This document shows, piece after piece, positions 61,636 through 64,000 of a DNA stretch of 64,000 nucleotides. Under the pieces are notes generated by a model, which was given only the letters and a program-made list of their open reading frames with translations, did no database searches and was not told where the DNA came from. The position numbers and the translations under genes are program-made. The stretch is from the NCBI GenBank assembly GCA_008477525.1, contig SPDT01000005.1, forward strand, positions 4,216,001-4,280,000, written 5' to 3'. Every line of letters begins with the position of its first letter. Position 1 is the stretch's first letter. Source of the DNA: Hypomyces perniciosus (lineage: Eukaryota; Ascomycota; Sordariomycetes; Hypocreales; Hypocreaceae).

Positions 61636-63642
61636 ATGAGTGGATTTCCCCAGCTCGCCCTGGTCACAGGCGAGGACAAAGACACCGTAAGCGCAAATGC
61701 GGGCGCAATCGTGGGCCAATGGCTTGAACGTTTCGAAGCAGCCTTGGCTGCGGAACTGCTAGACCTTGAGGCATTATTTCTGAAAGACGGCTGGTTGAAA
61801 GATGGGCTTGCGCTGTCGTGGGACCAGCGCACATTGCAGGGGATCTCCACGATTTCGCAATTTTTGGGTGAGCACAGGGCAGCCCACCTACTCTTCAACC
61901 TGAAGTTCTCGCAGAAGCCTCAGCTGCGACCAATCCTCAGGGAGATGGGACCCATGGTCTGGCTAGAGTCGGGCTTTGAATTCGAGACCAAGATTGGCCA
62001 AGGCCACGGTGTGGTCCGGCTTGCTAACACCGGCCTTGGGGAATGGAAAGCATGGATCCTGTTCGTCACCCTTGAGGAATTGTTTGGACATCCGCGAGGG
62101 ATAGCTCTGAACAGGCGACGCTTTCGGCAAGAGCCGGTTCCCGTTCTGGATGAGCCTGGCGAAAAGACCGAGCCAACCGTCGTGATTATTGGAGCAGGTA
62201 GGCTGAAGTTGGCCCGTATTCCAAGTGACTTGGCAGGATGCTGCTAACATCTTGCAGGCCATTGCGGTCTTTCCATGGCCGCATGTCTCCAAGACTTGGG
62301 CGTCAGCACACTGGTGATTGATCGGGGGCAGCGCGTTGGTGACTCGTGGAGGAAGCGTTACAAGGCATGTCTGTCAACTGTGAAAAGCATCACTCATGAT
62401 TCGTGTGCTAACTGCGTGTCTTGACTTTGGAAAGGGACTTACATTGCATAGCCCTAACTGGGGAGATCACCTACCGTTTCTAGATTTTCCTTCCAACTGG
62501 CCCGTCTTCCCTGACAAGAACCAGTTAGCAGACTTCCTCGAGTTCTATGCGAGGACCCTTGATCTCCAGGTCTGGCTCGAGACGGAGTTTCAGACCGCGC
62601 ACTACGATGATAAGTCGGCGCAGTGGACCGTTGAGACCGTCACCACTGACAACCGCAAGAAGAGGAGAAGCCTGCATCCCCGCCACCTGGTGTACGCTGG
62701 CAACGCCCACGTGCTAACGCATCCAAACATCCCCACGTGGCCGGGTCAGGACGAGTTCCGGGGCCAACTGTACCATGCTACGGAGCACGCGGACGCCACA
62801 GCAATGCCGGGGGTGCGGGATAAGAAAGTGGTGGTGATCGGGTCTAACACGACGGCTCACGATATATGCATGGATTTTTCCAATGCCGGGGCGGACGTCA
62901 CGATGGTGCAGCGTGGATCGACCTTCGTGGTCAGCTCGGAGGCGGCCGCGCGCATCGTGATCCCGCCGCCAGAGGAGGGCTTAACGTCAGACGACTTTAT
63001 CTTCAATCTGCGGTCGTTCCCCACGCCTGTTGTGTTCGGCATGGTCGCCGCCCAGATGCCGCACATCCTAGCGCATGACGCGAAAATAGTCGCAGAACTG
63101 GACCGCACTGAGTTCACCGTTGACAAGGGTGAAAGCGGCGAGACCTTCCTTTCGCGCGCTATGCGTACCCGCGGTGGATTCTATATTAACGACGGAGCCA
63201 GCGACGCCATCGCCGATGGCCGCATCCATGTCCTACGCTCCCCCAAGGGCGTCGCCCGCCTAACTCCCGGGGGGCTAGTCCTCGCGGATGATAGGGCCGT
63301 TGACGCTGATATCATCGTGCTCGCGACCAGTTGGAAGATGTTTGAGGATGTCGTCGGCGACGTCATGGGTAAGGACGTCGCCCGCCGTACCAGTGGTCGC
63401 TGGGGGCTTGATCAAGAAGGAGAGCAGGCGTCGGTTCGTATATGTCTGCCCACAATCCCACACAGAGCCTACAATCGCTATAGCCTTGGGACCTCTGACA
63501 CTGACTCTATCCATAGGTCTACCGCCCGACAGGCCATCCTGGTTTTTGGATCGCAATCTCCAACCTTGCCGGTAGCCGGGTAGGCGCACCACTATTGGCG
63601 CTGCAGATCAAGGCTATAGAAGAAGGTTTAAATGCTGCGTAA
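61636..63642 (+). CDS. Class B flavin-containing monooxygenase, four exons
   Basis: Exons 61,636-62,197, 62,258-62,364, 62,435-63,433 and 63,517-63,642 give 597 residues. Class B FMOs use NADPH, O2 and bound FAD to oxygenate small substrates; the substrate here is unknown. Residues about 20-165 form the N-terminal extension usual in ~600-residue fungal members. The FAD site is VVIIGAGHCG (G186-A-G-H-C-G191, built across intron 1). The FMO fingerprint F-R-G-Q-L-Y-H is at 331-337 and the NADPH-side Rossmann motif VVVIGSNTTA at 355-364. The C-terminus (R-P-T-G-H-P-G-F-W, then G-A-P-L-L-A-L-Q-I-K-A-I-E-E-G-L) is typical and requires exon 4. Unusual points: G-S-N-T-T-A lacks the middle Gly, and the conserved A-T-G-Y reads LATSWK (519-524). 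Intron 1 (60 bp) is GT-AG with CTAAC; intron 2 (70 bp) is GC-AG with CTAAC; intron 3 (83 bp) uses GTTCGT. The start has A at -3. GC content is much higher than elsewhere and third positions look unmutated. Confidence 0.9.
62365..62434 (+). other. GC-AG intron (intron 2) of the flavin monooxygenase
   Basis: The donor is AAG|GCATGT, the acceptor GGAAAG|GG, and a perfect GCTAAC branch site lies about 62,407-62,412. Removing these 70 bases joins W-R-K-R-Y-K to G-L-T-L-H-S-P-N-W-G-D-H, the expected family sequence. No GT donor nearby keeps the frame. Confidence 0.85.
63434..63516 (+). other. Intron 3 of the flavin monooxygenase
   Basis: Donor TCG|GTTCGT, acceptor CCATAG|GTC, branch CACTGAC near 63,498-63,505. 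Without this splice the frame runs to a TAG at 63,581-63,583 and loses the conserved C-terminus. The stronger-looking GTATAT donor four bases downstream puts exon 4 in a frame with an early stop, so GTTCGT is preferred. Confidence 0.75.
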
Positions 63643-64000
63643 AAAGATATTTAGATTCCAAACTGACCGAATATTTGACTCACGAATCTAGCCATTTAAA
63701 CTCTTTTAGGTTGGGTGAACTATCTGGTTAGTTCTGCTATTGGTTTATAGGGTATACCTACTTAGTATCTACTAGATGTCATGCTCCTGATATACGGGAG
63801 AGATTTCGATCTCCCCTACATAGAAAGGTACAATCAGGGCGTTTGGTTAGCCTTTATGTAGAACTGAACGGCGCGGTATTCAGAGAACTAATGAGCCTTC
63901 AGTCAATGGTGGTGCGGAAAGACTGTGGCATTCCGATACATTATATTGCCATGCATTGCTGCCAAGAGACTCCTAGTCACTTTGAACAGTCATCTTACCA
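63643..64000. other. Downstream region of the flavin monooxygenase gene
   Basis: No ORF or RNA gene is visible. AAAAAGATATTTAG follows the stop directly. No clear AATAAA polyadenylation signal was found. Confidence 0.5.

Noticed and set aside
61963..63592. Several long antisense and off-frame ORFs across the flavin monooxygenase
   Set aside because: These are shadows of a GC-rich coding sequence; only the spliced plus-strand frame carries FAD, FMO and C-terminal motifs.
1..64000. CRISPR arrays, rRNA, tRNA genes and bacterial-type signals
   Set aside because: No spaced direct repeats, cloverleaf genes or rRNA blocks were recognised, and intron and RIP evidence make the sequence fungal nuclear DNA.

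Overview
The window comes from a filamentous ascomycete genome. The evidence is short 56-83 bp introns with CTAAC/CTGAC/TACTAAT-type branch sites, fungal LTR retrotransposons, and pervasive C-to-T and G-to-A decay of repeated DNA that matches repeat-induced point mutation (RIP). There are two compartments. Positions 1 to about 54,970 are extremely AT-rich, almost gene-free and built from nested, inactivated transposons. Positions about 54,970 to 64,000 have ordinary composition with a few gene-like features, the only complete gene being a flavin monooxygenase at 61,636-63,642.

Transposon compartment. Paired LTRs with matching 5-bp target duplications resolve the layout. Element A (1,769-8,770, minus, gypsy-like, 162-bp LTRs, TSD GTTTT) contains a small TIR element at 5,441-5,848. 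Element E (9,980 to about 17,606, minus, Ty1/copia type) keeps only its 3' LTR and has an ~828-bp tandem duplication at its 5' end. A second TIR-element copy lies at 18,077-18,486. Element C (18,746-44,855, minus, gypsy-like, 162-bp LTRs, TSD TATAG) has been split by a third TIR-element copy (19,484-19,882), an unassigned insert of about 560 bp (26,397-26,957), element B (28,348-34,779, minus, same family as A, TSD ATCGG/ATCAG) and element F (35,432-42,563, plus, chromodomain-type Ty3/gypsy, 262-bp LTRs, TSD ATATA). A nearly unmutated solo LTR of the F family (45,209-45,470, TSD GCAGG) follows. Next is element D (46,924-53,592, plus, Ty1/copia, TSD GCTTT), which is the same family as E in opposite orientation. 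Every reverse transcriptase or RNase H trace found carries stops or lost catalytic residues, so none looks autonomous.

Gene compartment. From about 55 kb on there are: a broken small secreted-protein gene (57,426-57,742, minus) with intact promoter, signal peptide and intron but two in-frame stops; a 178-codon ORF of a probable fungal-specific uncharacterised family (59,244-59,780, plus); a near-perfect inverted repeat holding the TATA box (61,418-61,513); and the four-exon class B flavin monooxygenase with a GC-AG second intron. The genes show no sign of forming an operon or cluster within the window. The FMO is the best candidate for a functional product.

Limits: boundaries, TSDs and motifs were read by eye. 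Stretches of old AT-rich DNA between the resolved elements (1-1,768; 8,771-9,979; 17,607-18,745; 44,861-46,923; 53,598-54,972) could not be assigned to a family.
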